DNA of 64,000 nucleotides from Helicobacter pylori (GTDB lineage: Bacteria > Campylobacterota > Campylobacteria > Campylobacterales > Helicobacteraceae), in contig NZ_CP051534.1 of the NCBI RefSeq assembly GCF_016748675.1, positions 372,001 through 436,000 of the forward strand. The letters run 5' to 3'. The position numbers and the translations under genes are program-made. The notes under the pieces were generated by a model, which searched no databases, had not been told where the DNA came from, and saw only the letters and a list, made by a program, of their open reading frames with translations. Below, piece by piece: positions 1-9,406 of the stretch (position 1 is the stretch's first letter; every line of letters starts with the position of its first letter).

Positions 1-978
1 ACCGCTTGTTTGTAAATCTTCTAAGATTTTGACAAGCTCTGTATAATAAGGGCTGTTTTTAGCCCCTAATCCCATCGCAAAATTCAAATTGTTGTTTCTA
101 TCTAAAAGTTTTAAAAAAGGCAAAAAATCCGCATTAGGCGTGATGATCGCCATTTTATTAGGGTCGTTATCTTTTTGCAAATATTCTTCTATGGTTTGTA
201 AAACTAAAGCGCCTTGTTTTAAATAACTGGAGTTAGCATAAAGCTTTGGTTCTATTTTTTGGCGCTTGGGTGTCTGAGAAAGGATCTTTTGGGTTTTAAA
301 ATCAATGGAATAATCGCAATCTGTTTCTAATTTGAGATTGAGAAATTCCAAAAATTTTTGGTTGTATTTATCGCAAGATAGGTGTAAAGTGATAGGCACT
401 AACTCGGCCACTTCTAACAGGCATTGCCTTTCAAAAACGCTCATAAAGCCGTCTAAATGCCATTCAATGGAGGAAAAATGCTCAAAAAATTCTTTTAAAA
501 TGGTGGGCTTTTCTTGCATGATTTTGTCATAAAAGCCTAATTTTTCTAGCTTTTTAACATAGCGATCATAAATCATTTCTAAGACTTCTAAATGCTTTTC
601 ATAATCCAAGTAAATGTCTTTAGAAGAAAGTTCATTGAGTTTGATGCAAGCAGAGCTTAATTCATCAAACAAATCAAACAAAAAAGAGGTGCTTTCCAAA
701 TACCCCAAAAAGCTGTTTTCAAAAAGCAAAAGCCCTTCAAGAATGGATTTTTTTTCCTTAGCGATGGCTTTAATGGTGTCTATCATTAAAATTTGGCGTG
801 CGCTGTTAGGGATTTTCTTTTTATTGGGGATGTAAAAAGCCTGTTCAAAAAAACTCCCCATGCTCATTGCGTTAGGCAAAAACCCTTCGCCTTGCTCTAA
901 ATAGAAATGCTTTAAACGCCTAGTGGAGCTAAAAACAAATAGGGGGGTTTTTTCTAAAAAAAGTTTTTCTAAGTTCAT
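1..978 (-). CDS. addB: AddB-like helicase/nuclease subunit (3' end outside window)
   Basis: This open frame runs from an ATG at 978 off the left edge, so only about the N-terminal 325 residues are visible. It starts MNLEKLFLEKTPLFVFSSTRR and has the alpha/beta texture of a degenerate UvrD-type helicase N-terminus, with no classical Walker A motif in view. By gene order it is HP1089, the AddB partner of AddA in double-strand-break end processing. The start overlaps the tktA stop by four bases (ATGA), implying translational coupling. addA is not adjacent, as known for Helicobacter, where the two genes are unlinked. The nuclease domain with its iron-sulfur cysteines would lie beyond the window, so the call rests on context plus the N-terminal sequence. 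Confidence 0.75.
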   Translation of the reverse strand, partial: MNLEKLFLEKTPLFVFSSTRRLKHFYLEQGEGFLPNAMSMGSFFEQAFYIPNKKKIPNSARQILMIDTIKAIAKEKKSILEGLLLFENSFLGYLESTSFLFDLFDELSSACIKLNELSSKDIYLDYEKHLEVLEMIYDRYVKKLEKLGFYDKIMQEKPTILKEFFEHFSSIEWHLDGFMSVFERQCLLEVAELVPITLHLSCDKYNQKFLEFLNLKLETDCDYSIDFKTQKILSQTPKRQKIEPKLYANSSYLKQGALVLQTIEEYLQKDNDPNKMAIITPNADFLPFLKLLDRNNNLNFAMGLGAKNSPYYTELVKILEDLQTSG

Positions 979-2903
979 GCGTTGAGCAACCTTTTAGCTT
1001 GAGCGGTAATGTTTTCAACGCTAAAGCCAAATTTTTCAAAGAGTTTATCGCCCTTTGCCGAGCTCCCAAAAGAATCCATGCCAATGATTTTATCCGCAAA
1101 ACGATACCACTCTATCGCGCGGCTCGCTTCAATCACTAAAACCTTACCCTTAAAGAGTTCTTTAAGATAGTTTTCATCTTGCTCTATCAACAAATCAAAA
1201 CAAGGCACGCTCACCACTTGAGTGGGGATATTTTCTCGCTCTAAAATTTTAGCGCTCTCTAAAGCCAAAGACACTTCGCTCCCGCTCGCAACGAGCGTGA
1301 TAATGGGATCTTTAGAGCGGTGTTTAACATAAGCCCCTTTTAAAACCTGCTCTTTAGAAACCTCATCAAGCACGGGCAAATTCTGGCGCGATAAAATAAG
1401 AGCGCTAGGAGCGTTCAAACTCAACGCTATTTGCATGCAAGCGGTATTTTCAAAAGCATCGCTGGGTCTGAAAGCATAGAAGTTGGGCAAAGCGCGCAAA
1501 TAGCTCAATTGCTCTATGGGTTGGTGCGTGGCTCCGTCTTCGCCCACGCCAATGCTGTCATGCGTGAAGATAAAAAGGGCTTTTAATTTCATTAAAGCGC
1601 TCAAACGCATGCTAGGCATTAAATAATCGCTAAACACAAAAAAGGTCGCGCAAAAAGGCACAAACAAGCCATACGCCGCTAAAGCGTTAGTGATAGCCCC
1701 CATGGCATGCTCTCTGATCCCAAAATGCAAGTTTTGCCCTAAAGGGAAATCGCCAGAGTGTTTTAAATGCGTGTTGTTAGAGGGGGCTAAATCCGCACTC
1801 CCCCCTAAAAAGCCCTCGCATTCTTTAGCGATAGCGTTTAAAATCATGCCGTTACTCACTCTCGTGGCTAAAGATTCGCCTTTTTTAAAGGCGGGGTAAT
1901 GGATGGTGTTAAAATCAAAATTCTTTAACGCATGGATTTTTTCTTTTGTTTTAGGGCTTAGGGATTTTTCCCATAAGGCTTCTAAACTAACGCCCCTAAC
2001 TTTCACTTCTTCAAAATGCATTTTGTTTTTTGGGCTAATGATAAAGCTTTCATCAGGGTTGATTTGAGCGTTTTCTTTGGATTGTTTTAACACTTCTTTA
2101 TTTAAAGGCGAGCCATGCGTTTTTTCACTCCCCTCTAAGCCAATAGCCCCCTTACCAATAATCGTATGAGCGATTAAAAGCGTGGGTTTATGGGATTTTT
2201 TGGCTTCTTCTAAAGCGTTATGAATCGCTTGATAGTCATGCCCATCGCATTCTAGCACTTCCCAATTTTGCGCCACAAACCGCATTTTAACCTGTTCGCT
2301 AAAACTAATATTAATAGCACCTTCAATGCTGATCTGGTTGCTGTCATAAATCACGATGAGGTTATCAAGGCGAAGGTGCCCGGCTAAAGAAGCGCTCTCA
2401 TAACTAATGCCTTCTTGCAAATCCCCATCCCCACACAAGCAATAGACTTTATGAGAAATGGCTTCTTTATCTAAAAGGGTTTGAGCGTATTGGCTCGCCA
2501 TGCTAAAGCCCACAGCGTTAGCAAAACCTTGCCCTAAAGGGCCTGTGGTGATTTCAATGCCTTCGGTGTGGTGCAATTCAGGATGTCCTGGGGTTTTAGA
2601 GTGTAATTGCCTGAAATGCTTTAAATCTTCTAAACTCAAATCAAAGCCCCACAAATGCAACAAACTATACACCAACGCGCTCGCATGCCCTCCGCTAAAA
2701 ACCAGCCTGTCCCTATTGAGCCATTTAGGGTTGGTGGGGTTTATATTAAGGTGCAAGCTTAAAACCACCATCACATCAGCTAGCCCCAAGCACACGCCCG
2801 GATGCCCGCTATTAGCCTTATCTATCATGTCTGCGCACAAAAAGCGAAGCGCATTCGCCATGCTTTTTAATCGTTCTAAGTCAGCGTTACTCAATCGCAT
2901 CAA
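975..2903 (-). CDS. tktA: Transketolase
   Basis: Thiamine-diphosphate enzyme that moves two-carbon ketol units between sugar phosphates in the non-oxidative pentose phosphate pathway; cytosolic. At 642 residues it is near the family's usual length. Visible landmarks are the early substrate histidine in SGHPG (about 32-36), GGHASALVYS (71-80), the ThDP/Mg motif opening GDGDLQEG (158-165) and closing near YDSNQIS, the pyrimidine-domain GIREHAMG, and the C-terminal domain. Two adjacent start codons (MM) leave the start ambiguous by one residue. The stop overlaps the addB start, and ribF lies 43 bases upstream, so the four-gene minus-strand run may be cotranscribed. This is a confident family assignment. 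Confidence 0.96.
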   Translation of the reverse strand: MMRLSNADLERLKSMANALRFLCADMIDKANSGHPGVCLGLADVMVVLSLHLNINPTNPKWLNRDRLVFSGGHASALVYSLLHLWGFDLSLEDLKHFRQLHSKTPGHPELHHTEGIEITTGPLGQGFANAVGFSMASQYAQTLLDKEAISHKVYCLCGDGDLQEGISYESASLAGHLRLDNLIVIYDSNQISIEGAINISFSEQVKMRFVAQNWEVLECDGHDYQAIHNALEEAKKSHKPTLLIAHTIIGKGAIGLEGSEKTHGSPLNKEVLKQSKENAQINPDESFIISPKNKMHFEEVKVRGVSLEALWEKSLSPKTKEKIHALKNFDFNTIHYPAFKKGESLATRVSNGMILNAIAKECEGFLGGSADLAPSNNTHLKHSGDFPLGQNLHFGIREHAMGAITNALAAYGLFVPFCATFFVFSDYLMPSMRLSALMKLKALFIFTHDSIGVGEDGATHQPIEQLSYLRALPNFYAFRPSDAFENTACMQIALSLNAPSALILSRQNLPVLDEVSKEQVLKGAYVKHRSKDPIITLVASGSEVSLALESAKILERENIPTQVVSVPCFDLLIEQDENYLKELFKGKVLVIEASRAIEWYRFADKIIGMDSFGSSAKGDKLFEKFGFSVENITAQAKRLLNA

Positions 2904-2946
2904 ATTTTTCCATTTTTAAGGTTTTTGAAAGCCATTTTAACACAAA

Positions 2947-3789
2947 TTATCTCAAAATCTCTTTGGCTCTTAAGATGTCTTGTTGGATTTGATTTTTAAG
3001 CTCTTTTAATGAATTAAAACGCATGTTGTCTCGTATTTTTTGAACCCAACGCAAAGCGATTTCTTTGGGCGGGTTTTCTATGATGGTATCAAGCACATGG
3101 CATTCTATGGCGAAATGTTGATCCGTGCTTAAGCGATTGCCTATAAAACTCACGCTTTTTTGATAAATTGGATCTTTTATTTTCACTAAACTCGCATACA
3201 CCCCAAAGCTAGGGAGGATAAAATCTTTGGTTTTGATATTTAAAGTAGGAACTAATTCTTTATGCCCTAAGCCTTGATCGCTAATGACTTCCCCACACAC
3301 TTCATAAGGCCTGCCTAAGAGCTTGTTAGCTAAAGATAAGTCGCCATGACTTAGGGCTAGTTTAATCCTTTTAGAATGCACGCTAATGTTTTGGATTTTA
3401 ACTTCAGGCACAATAATGGTTTTTTCAAAACGCTCTTTTAAAAACAAAGCGTCATTTTGTCTTTCATGCCCAAACCTGAAATCATAGCCCACCACTAGGC
3501 GTTCTAAATGGGGGAATTTCTTTTTTAAAAGCTCTAAAAATTCTAGGGCGTTTAATCGTGAAATCTCTTCTAAATACACAAAAAATAAAGGCATGCCCAC
3601 GAGTTTAGCGCGGTATTTTAGGGGGGTTAAATAGCCTTTAGTGTAATGTTTTTTTTCTATGATTAAAAGGGCTTTGGGATCTTTTAACTCTTTAAAAAGG
3701 GCTTGATGCCCTAGATGCAAGCCATCAAATTTACCGATAGCTAAGCTTTTAATCTCAGGCTCGCTTGAAATGGATAAAAAATTCAACAT
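2947..3789 (-). CDS. ribF: Bifunctional riboflavin kinase / FMN adenylyltransferase
   Basis: Makes FMN and then FAD from riboflavin. The N-terminal nucleotidyltransferase half shows GKFDGLHLGH (19-28), the HxGH-type ATP site of FAD synthetase. The C-terminal flavokinase half has LVPTLNI (the PTxN Mg/ATP motif) and FGVYAS. At 280 residues it is slightly shorter than the roughly 310 of E. coli RibF. The gene begins inside the end of tlyA (35-base overlap in a different frame), so translation is probably coupled to that gene. HP1087 by order. Confidence 0.93.
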   Translation of the reverse strand: MLNFLSISSEPEIKSLAIGKFDGLHLGHQALFKELKDPKALLIIEKKHYTKGYLTPLKYRAKLVGMPLFFVYLEEISRLNALEFLELLKKKFPHLERLVVGYDFRFGHERQNDALFLKERFEKTIIVPEVKIQNISVHSKRIKLALSHGDLSLANKLLGRPYEVCGEVISDQGLGHKELVPTLNIKTKDFILPSFGVYASLVKIKDPIYQKSVSFIGNRLSTDQHFAIECHVLDTIIENPPKEIALRWVQKIRDNMRFNSLKELKNQIQQDILRAKEILR

Positions 3790-4462
3790 TCCCGTTTTTC
3801 CCTTTCACTAAGCTTTCTTGGATCTTTAAGATTTGAAAATCCTTTGTTTTTAAATGGTTTTTAAAGTTTTCTAAAGCGTTTAAAATGGCTTCTTTATCCA
3901 TTACCACCCCCTTTTTATTGCGTTTTACTGCTCTGCCCACTTCAAATTGCGGTTTGAAAAGTGCTAAAAATTCATCGCTTAAAGGCAAAATCGCTTCTAA
4001 AATACAATATAAAGAAATAAAGCTCACATCACAAAGCGCTAAATCAATTTTTTCTGGCGTTTTAAACCCTCTAATATCGCATTCTTCGTAACATTCTATA
4101 CGCTGGTCGTTTTTCAAACTTTCATCTAATTGCATTTTCCCCACATCCACGCAAAGCACCTTTTTAGCCCCTTTTAAAAGAGCCACTTGACTAAAGCCCC
4201 CCTTGCTCGCTCCCACATCTAAAACCACCTTTCCCTTAAAATCCACGAAATGGGTTTCTAAAAAAGCCCCTAATTTTTCCCCAGCCCTGCTAACGAATAG
4301 ATTGGGAGCGATGAGTTCAATTTGATCGCCCTCTTTAACGATAAAAGAGGGTTTAGAAACCACTATTTTATTGACTAAAACCTGTTTTTTTAAAACCAAC
4401 GCTTTAGCTTTTTCTCTGCTATTTGCTAAATGCTGGTTGAATAGGGCGTAATCTAGGCGCAT
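3755..4462 (-). CDS. tlyA: TlyA-family rRNA 2'-O-methyltransferase / hemolysin
   Basis: A 235-residue protein with an N-terminal S4 RNA-binding domain (about 1-60) followed by an FtsJ-like Rossmann methyltransferase. The SAM-binding loop is VVLDVGASKGGFS near residue 80, followed by VLCVDVG. TlyA proteins methylate cytidines of 16S and 23S rRNA and affect capreomycin sensitivity. In H. pylori the gene is also reported as a haemolysin, which may be a separate or indirect activity. The start ATG overlaps the stop of the upstream lipoprotein gene by one base (TAATG), and the 3' end overlaps ribF by 35 bases. Family is certain; in vivo target is inferred. Confidence 0.92.
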   Translation of the reverse strand: MRLDYALFNQHLANSREKAKALVLKKQVLVNKIVVSKPSFIVKEGDQIELIAPNLFVSRAGEKLGAFLETHFVDFKGKVVLDVGASKGGFSQVALLKGAKKVLCVDVGKMQLDESLKNDQRIECYEECDIRGFKTPEKIDLALCDVSFISLYCILEAILPLSDEFLALFKPQFEVGRAVKRNKKGVVMDKEAILNALENFKNHLKTKDFQILKIQESLVKGKNGNVEFFIHFKRA

Positions 4463-4977
4463 TAAAATTGAGGTAAGGGGACTTGGTAAGCGAAATTAAA
4501 AACAATTTTGCCTAAACTATAGGCATCAAGCTCTAGTTTGGCTTCTTGCACCGCTAAATAATCCAATTTGTCAAAAGCGATCAAAAAGGCTCGGCTCCAC
4601 CGGTTCGTGGTTTCTAAAATGCCATCAAATTCATCTTTTGTGATTTCTCGCACCCATAAAGGCTCTGAGCCTGTAGGTTTTGTGCCAAAAAGCTCATAAG
4701 AAATATAGCCATCATCTATCCAGTCGTTATTTTGCGTGAAAATCTCCACTAAAAAATACTCATGATCGTAGTAAGTGCCGCTATCCACATCGTTTAAATG
4801 CGTAGCGATAGCCGTGATGATAGGCACATTATCTTGGGTGATTTCGCCTTTCCTACTAGCTTGGATCTTTTTTTCTAAAACTAAGTCTAGCGTGTAAGTG
4901 TCTTCATTAAAATTGCTCACACACCCCAAACAAAAGAATAAAAACACCAGAAGTATTGAGAGATTTTTCAAGCCCAT
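4462..4977 (-). CDS. Predicted lipoprotein of unknown function
   Basis: A 171-residue protein with a lipoprotein signal: MGLKNLSILLVFLFFCLGC, with a lipobox-like CLGC so that Cys19 would be lipidated after cleavage. The mature part is acidic and probably beta-rich, with no catalytic motif that I recognise. It is the first gene of the minus-strand run with tlyA and ribF and lies head-to-head with pyrB across 66 bases, so both promoters share that short gap. I would place it at the inner leaflet of the outer membrane or in the periplasm. HP1085 by order. No function is assigned. Confidence 0.85.
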   Translation of the reverse strand: MGLKNLSILLVFLFFCLGCVSNFNEDTYTLDLVLEKKIQASRKGEITQDNVPIITAIATHLNDVDSGTYYDHEYFLVEIFTQNNDWIDDGYISYELFGTKPTGSEPLWVREITKDEFDGILETTNRWSRAFLIAFDKLDYLAVQEAKLELDAYSLGKIVFNFAYQVPLPQF

Positions 4978-5043
4978 TCCTTGCTAAAACCCCTACCATT
5001 TTTAGCTAAAATAAAACCGATATTATAACTAAAAGGGGGTTTT

Positions 5044-5967
5044 ATGCCAAAAAAATGCCGACACTTGCTCCAAACCAGCGATTTAAGCCTAGATGAAATC
5101 AAGCTTTTATTGAACAAAGCGAGCGTTTATGCGAACGATTTTAACGCCGTATCTTTAGAAACGAAAGAAAAAATGCATAATAAAATCATCGTGGCGTTGT
5201 TTTTTGAAAATTCCACCAGAACAGTGTCTAGTTTTGAAATCGCAAGCCTAAGATTGGGGGCAAAAATAGTGAAATTAAACATGCAAACAAGCTCTGCTTC
5301 AAAGGGTGAAACTCTAACAGACACTTTCAAAAATATCCATGCCATGCAGCCTGACGCTATCATCACACGGCATGCTTTTTCAAGCGCGCCTTTTAAATTA
5401 GCCGAATTTTCACAATGCCCCTTGATTAACGCAGGAAGCGGCACAAGCGCTCATCCTACCCAAGCGTTATTGGACTTGCTCACCCTTTATCAGCATTTTG
5501 GCAGTTTAGAAAATCTAAAAGGGAAAAAAATCGCTTTTATAGGCGATGTGAAAAATTCAAGAGTGGCTAATAGCAACATTAAATTGCTCCAAAGACTAGG
5601 GCTTGAGATCATGCTGTGCGCTCCAAGCTCCATGCTCCCTACCACTTCTTTAAAAACGACGCATAACATTGAAGAAGCGATAGCGTTTGCAGACATCTTA
5701 ATGAGTTTGAGGACTCAAACCGAACGGCACAACGCGCCCATTTTTGCGAGCTTGAAAGATTATGGCAACGCTTATTGCATCACCCAACAACGCCTAAGCG
5801 CTCACGCTAAAAATAAAGAGATCATTATTTTACACCCAGGCCCGGTGCATAGGGATATTGATATAGAAAGTGCGGTGTTAGAAGACAAGCGATCTAAAGT
5901 CTTAGAGCAAGTCAAAAATGGCGTGGCAATGCGCATGGCGGTGTTGGAGTTTTTGCTATTAGATTGA
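5044..5967 (+). CDS. pyrB: Aspartate carbamoyltransferase catalytic chain
   Basis: Condenses carbamoyl phosphate with aspartate, the committed step of pyrimidine synthesis. The 307-residue length is normal for the catalytic chain. The carbamoyl-phosphate signature is [13 protein letters not shown], with Ser57-Thr-Arg-Thr60. The mobile-loop motif [15 protein letters not shown] and the aspartate-site HPGPVHR are all present. No pyrI regulatory chain lies next to it, consistent with an unregulated trimer. A TATTATAAC -10-like box at about 5021-5029 would leave a very short leader before the AAAGGGGG ribosome site. The gene appears monocistronic, with a terminator hairpin directly after it. Confidence 0.97.
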   Translation: MPKKCRHLLQTSDLSLDEIKLLLNKASVYANDFNAVSLETKEKMHNKIIVALFFENSTRTVSSFEIASLRLGAKIVKLNMQTSSASKGETLTDTFKNIHAMQPDAIITRHAFSSAPFKLAEFSQCPLINAGSGTSAHPTQALLDLLTLYQHFGSLENLKGKKIAFIGDVKNSRVANSNIKLLQRLGLEIMLCAPSSMLPTTSLKTTHNIEEAIAFADILMSLRTQTERHNAPIFASLKDYGNAYCITQQRLSAHAKNKEIIILHPGPVHRDIDIESAVLEDKRSKVLEQVKNGVAMRMAVLEFLLLD

Positions 5968-5978
5968 TTATCAAACTT

Positions 5979-6001
5979 AAAAATGCTTTTTGGCATTTTT
6001 T
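5979..6001 (+). terminator. Rho-independent-type terminator after pyrB
   Basis: Perfect 8-bp inverted repeat AAAAATGC / GCATTTTT with a six-base loop, running into T's, 11 bases past the pyrB stop. It is enclosed by a second, imperfect pair (ATTATCAAAC near 5968 and GTTTGATTAT near 6013), so a longer cruciform-like hairpin is possible. It separates pyrB from the hofB promoter. Confidence 0.7.
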
Positions 6002-6100
6002 AAAAAAATGAGTTTGATTATAAAACGGCACAAAAACCCCAATTTGATTAAGTTTTGATTTACTTTATCTCATTTTATGATGAAACTAAAAAAATTTCGT

Positions 6101-6106
6101 TATAAT
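6101..6106 (+). promoter_or_regulatory. -10 box for hofB
   Basis: Perfect TATAAT preceded by an AT-rich stretch, in the style of H. pylori sigma-80 promoters, which lack a conserved -35. Predicted transcription start is near 6113, giving a leader of about 108 bases before the hofB ATG. The rest of the 250-base pyrB-hofB gap holds only the pyrB terminator and AT-rich sequence. Confidence 0.6.
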
Positions 6107-6220
6107 CTAAAATAGTTGAGTTAATTAAAAGTAAATAAATAGCTTGATTATGCTTCTTTGTTTTTTAGATCAGTTAAGAATTGTAATCTTTAAGATGTAT
6201 TGGCTATTAAAAGGAAAAAA

Positions 6221-7660
6221 ATGAGAAATAGCACGCCTTTAAAGAATCAAGTTTTTTGCGGGTTATATGTTTTAAGTTTGAGCGCTTCTTTGCAAGCGTT
6301 TGATTATAAAATTGAAGTTTTAGCGGAGTCCTTTTCTAAAGTTGGCTTTAATAAAAAAAAGATTGATATTTCTAGGGGGATTTATCCTACAGAGACTTTT
6401 GTAACCGCTGTAGGTCAGGGCAATATCTATGCGGATTTTTTATCCAAAGACCTTAAAGATCAAGGGCATGTTTTAGAGGGAAAAGTCGGCGGAACAATCG
6501 GTGGGGTCGCTTATGATAGCACAAAATTTAATCAAGGTGGATCGGTTATTTATAACTACATCGGTTATTGGGATGGCTATTTAGGGGGTAAAAGGGCCTT
6601 GCTTGATGGCACGAGTATCCATGAGTGCGCGCTTGGATCTGATGGCAAGGTGATTGATTCTATAGCGTGCGGGAACGCTAGGGCTAATAAAATCCGCCGT
6701 AATTACTTGGTGAATAACGCTTTTTTAGAATACCGCTATAAGGATATTTTTACGGCTAAAGGAGGGCGTTATCAATCCAATGCTCCTTACATGAGCGGCT
6801 ATACGCAAGGCTTTGAAATCAGTGCTAAAGTCAAGGATAAAAATGAGGGCAGCCACAAATTATGGTGGTTTAGCTCATGGGGTAGGGCGTTCGCTTATGG
6901 GGAGTGGATTTATGATTTCTATTCTCCAAGAACCGTGATTAAAAACGGACGCACTCTAAATTATGGTATCCATTTAGTGAACTACACTTATGAAAGAAAA
7001 GGGGTTAGCGTCAGCCCTTTTTTCCAATTTTCGCCCGGGACTTATTATAGCCCTGGGGTGGTTGTAGGCTATGATAGCAACCCTAATTTTGATGGCGTGG
7101 GCTTTAGATCCGAAACCAAAGCTTATATTTTGCTCCCTGTCCATGCCCCCTTAAGAAGGGATACTTATCGTTACGCTGTGAAAGCTGGTACTGCTGGGCA
7201 AAGCTTACTTATTAGGCAACGATTTGATTACAATGAATTTAATTTCGGGGGAGCGTTTTATAAAGTGTGGAAAAACGCAAACGCTTATATCGGCACGACA
7301 GGAAACCCTTTAGGCATTGATTTTTGGACCAATAGCGTTTATGATATAGGGCAAGCCTTAAGCCATGTGGTAACCGCTGATGCCGTCTCTGGTTGGGTTT
7401 TTGGTGGGGGCGTGCATAAAAAGTGGCTGTGGGGGACTTTATGGCGTTGGACTAGCGGCACTTTAGCCAATGAAGCGAGCGCGGCTGTTAATGTGGGCTA
7501 TAAGATCAGTAAGAGTTTGACAGCGAGCGTGAAATTAGAATATTTGGGCGTGATGACGCATTCAGGCTTTACGGTAGGGAGTTACAGGCCCACGCCCGGC
7601 TCTAAAGCGCTTTATTCAGACAGGAGCCATTTGATGACAACCCTTAGCGCCAAATTCTAA
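6221..7660 (+). CDS. hofB: Outer membrane protein, Hof family (HofB)
   Basis: An outer-membrane protein of the Helicobacter Hof family. I chose the ATG at 6221 because AAAAGG sits seven bases upstream and it yields a clean signal peptide (positive start, hydrophobic VFCGLYVLSLSAS, cleavage after LQA). A TTG at 6200 in the same frame would add seven residues ahead of the signal. The 479-residue product has many aromatic, alternating beta-strands and ends LMTTLSAKF with the C-terminal phenylalanine typical of BAM-inserted barrels. It is flanked by its own promoter and a downstream hairpin. Porin-like or carbohydrate-linked roles have been suggested for Hof proteins; none is provable here. Confidence 0.9.
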   Translation: MRNSTPLKNQVFCGLYVLSLSASLQAFDYKIEVLAESFSKVGFNKKKIDISRGIYPTETFVTAVGQGNIYADFLSKDLKDQGHVLEGKVGGTIGGVAYDSTKFNQGGSVIYNYIGYWDGYLGGKRALLDGTSIHECALGSDGKVIDSIACGNARANKIRRNYLVNNAFLEYRYKDIFTAKGGRYQSNAPYMSGYTQGFEISAKVKDKNEGSHKLWWFSSWGRAFAYGEWIYDFYSPRTVIKNGRTLNYGIHLVNYTYERKGVSVSPFFQFSPGTYYSPGVVVGYDSNPNFDGVGFRSETKAYILLPVHAPLRRDTYRYAVKAGTAGQSLLIRQRFDYNEFNFGGAFYKVWKNANAYIGTTGNPLGIDFWTNSVYDIGQALSHVVTADAVSGWVFGGGVHKKWLWGTLWRWTSGTLANEASAAVNVGYKISKSLTASVKLEYLGVMTHSGFTVGSYRPTPGSKALYSDRSHLMTTLSAKF

Positions 7661-7665
7661 TCAAT

Positions 7666-7689
7666 CGCTTTAAGCTGTTTATTAAAGCG
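7666..7689 (+). terminator. Inverted repeat after hofB
   Basis: Perfect 8-bp arms CGCTTTAA / TTAAAGCG with an eight-base loop, five bases after the hofB stop. The stem is AT-rich and no strong T-run follows, so termination may be weak. Confidence 0.5.
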
Positions 7690-7713
7690 TTAAAAATCCT
7701 CTAATAAAAACAC

Positions 7714-7719
7714 TATAAT
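7714..7719 (+). promoter_or_regulatory. -10 box for the msbA operon
   Basis: TATAAT in the 90-base hofB-msbA gap, giving a predicted start near 7726 and a leader of about 25 bases before the TTG start. It may drive msbA, the overlapping lipoprotein gene and the Mrr-like gene. Confidence 0.6.
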
Positions 7720-7750
7720 AAGAGTTCAATCAAATCCAAAGGTTAAGCAT

Positions 7751-9406
7751 TTGAAACTCTTTTTCAAGCGTTATTCTAAATATCTTAAAGAGCATTATAA
7801 AAGTTTTATAGTGGTTTTATTTTCTTCTTTAGTGGTGGCTTTAAGCACGGCTTGGGGGACTTATTTAGTCAAGCCCACTTTAGATGAAATTTTTATCAAT
7901 AAAGACACTCACATGCTCAAAATCCTGCCTTTTTTAGTGATTTTGGCGTATTTGGGTAAGAGTGGGGGCATGTATTTAGGCACTTATTTCACCAACTTTA
8001 TTGGGCTTGATATTGTCAAAAAAATACGCAATACTATGTTAGAAAGCCTTCTCAAAATGGAAATGGATTTTTTTAACAGGACTAAAAAGGGCGAATTGAT
8101 CGCAAGGATCACCAATGATATAGGTTTGATTAGAGCGAGTTTGTCCAATTACCTTTCAGAGAGCCTAAGAGAGGGGCTAACGATTGTGGGATTAGTGGGG
8201 GTGGTGATCTATCAAAGCCCTAAATTAGCGCTAGTGGGGCTAGTCATCATGCCGCTAGCTGCCATTCCTATCAGTAAAATCATTCGTAAGGTTAAAAAAC
8301 TCGCTAAAGCCCACCAAGAGAGTAACGCCAAAATCACCGCTCGTTTGAGTGAAGTCTTTAACAACGTGGAAGCGATTAAAATCTCTAATGGCGAAAAATT
8401 AGAGCATAAGGCTTTTGTGAAAGAAAATGAAGCGTTTTTTAAAATCGGTATCAAAAACATCGCCGTGGCTGAAATTTCTTCGCCTTTAATGGAGTTTTTA
8501 GGCTCAATCGCTATAGCGTTAGTGATTTATTTAGGGGGGAATGAAGTCATTAAGGGTCATATTAGCGTGGGGGCGTTTTTTTCTTTCATCACGGCCCTTT
8601 TTATGCTCTATACGCCGATCAAACGCCTAACTAGGATTGTTTCTAATTTTCAAGAAGCCTTAGTCGCTAGCGACAGGATCCATGAGATTTTAGAAAGAGA
8701 GCCGGCTATTGTTGATGGGGAATTGACGCTAGATGACTCTATACACACCATAGAATTTAAAAAGGTATGGCTGGCTTATGCGCTAGAAGATCAAGAGCGT
8801 TATGTTTTAAGCGATATTAGTTTGAAATTCCAACAAAATGAAATCATCGCTTTAAAAGGCGAAAGCGGGAGCGGTAAAAGTTCGTTAGTGAATTTAATTT
8901 TACGCCTTTATGAGCCAAGCAAGGGCGAAATTTTCATCAATGATCAAAAAATAGAGAGCATCACTCAAAAATCCTTAAGAGAAAAGATTAGCGTTGTCAC
9001 TCAAAGGGTGTTTATTTTTAATGGGAGCGTGGCTGAAAATGTGGCGTATGGTTTAGAAATTGATGAGGTAAAAATCAAAGAATGCCTGAAAAAAGCTCAA
9101 GCCTTAGATTTTGTGGAAAAAATGCCTCATGGGATAGAAAGCGTATTAGATGAATTTGGCGCTAACCTTAGCGGTGGCCAACGCCAAAGGATCGCCATTG
9201 CAAGAGCTTTGTATAAAGACGCTCAAGTTTTAATCTTTGATGAAGCCACTTCCGCTTTAGACAATCACACAGAAGAGAGCGTCAAACAAAACATTTTAGA
9301 ATTGAAACAAAACCGCTTGATCATTCTCATCTCGCACAACCCAAGCACGCTTAAATTAGCCACTAAGCATGTGAAATTAGAGCATGGGCGTTTGATAGAA
9401 TGCTAA
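7751..9406 (+). CDS. msbA: ABC transporter, MsbA/LmrA-type half exporter
   Basis: A 551-residue half transporter: an N-terminal six-helix membrane domain (about 1-310) and a C-terminal ATPase. Walker A is GESGSGKSS, the signature is NLSGGQRQR, and Walker B is VLIFDEATSALD with an H-loop in LISHN. It would work as a homodimer. The usual assignment is lipid A-core flippase MsbA, but substrate cannot be read from sequence and a multidrug exporter is possible. The TTG start at 7751 has AAAGG eight bases upstream and no nearby ATG. The 3' end overlaps the next gene by seven bases. HP1082 by order. Confidence 0.88.
   Translation: MKLFFKRYSKYLKEHYKSFIVVLFSSLVVALSTAWGTYLVKPTLDEIFINKDTHMLKILPFLVILAYLGKSGGMYLGTYFTNFIGLDIVKKIRNTMLESLLKMEMDFFNRTKKGELIARITNDIGLIRASLSNYLSESLREGLTIVGLVGVVIYQSPKLALVGLVIMPLAAIPISKIIRKVKKLAKAHQESNAKITARLSEVFNNVEAIKISNGEKLEHKAFVKENEAFFKIGIKNIAVAEISSPLMEFLGSIAIALVIYLGGNEVIKGHISVGAFFSFITALFMLYTPIKRLTRIVSNFQEALVASDRIHEILEREPAIVDGELTLDDSIHTIEFKKVWLAYALEDQERYVLSDISLKFQQNEIIALKGESGSGKSSLVNLILRLYEPSKGEIFINDQKIESITQKSLREKISVVTQRVFIFNGSVAENVAYGLEIDEVKIKECLKKAQALDFVEKMPHGIESVLDEFGANLSGGQRQRIAIARALYKDAQVLIFDEATSALDNHTEESVKQNILELKQNRLIILISHNPSTLKLATKHVKLEHGRLIEC

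Noticed and set aside
4995..5030. Possible sigma-28 promoter (CCGATAT) before pyrB
   Set aside because: The upstream TAAA element is at the wrong spacing, and the gene is metabolic; a normal TATTAT-type -10 explains it better.
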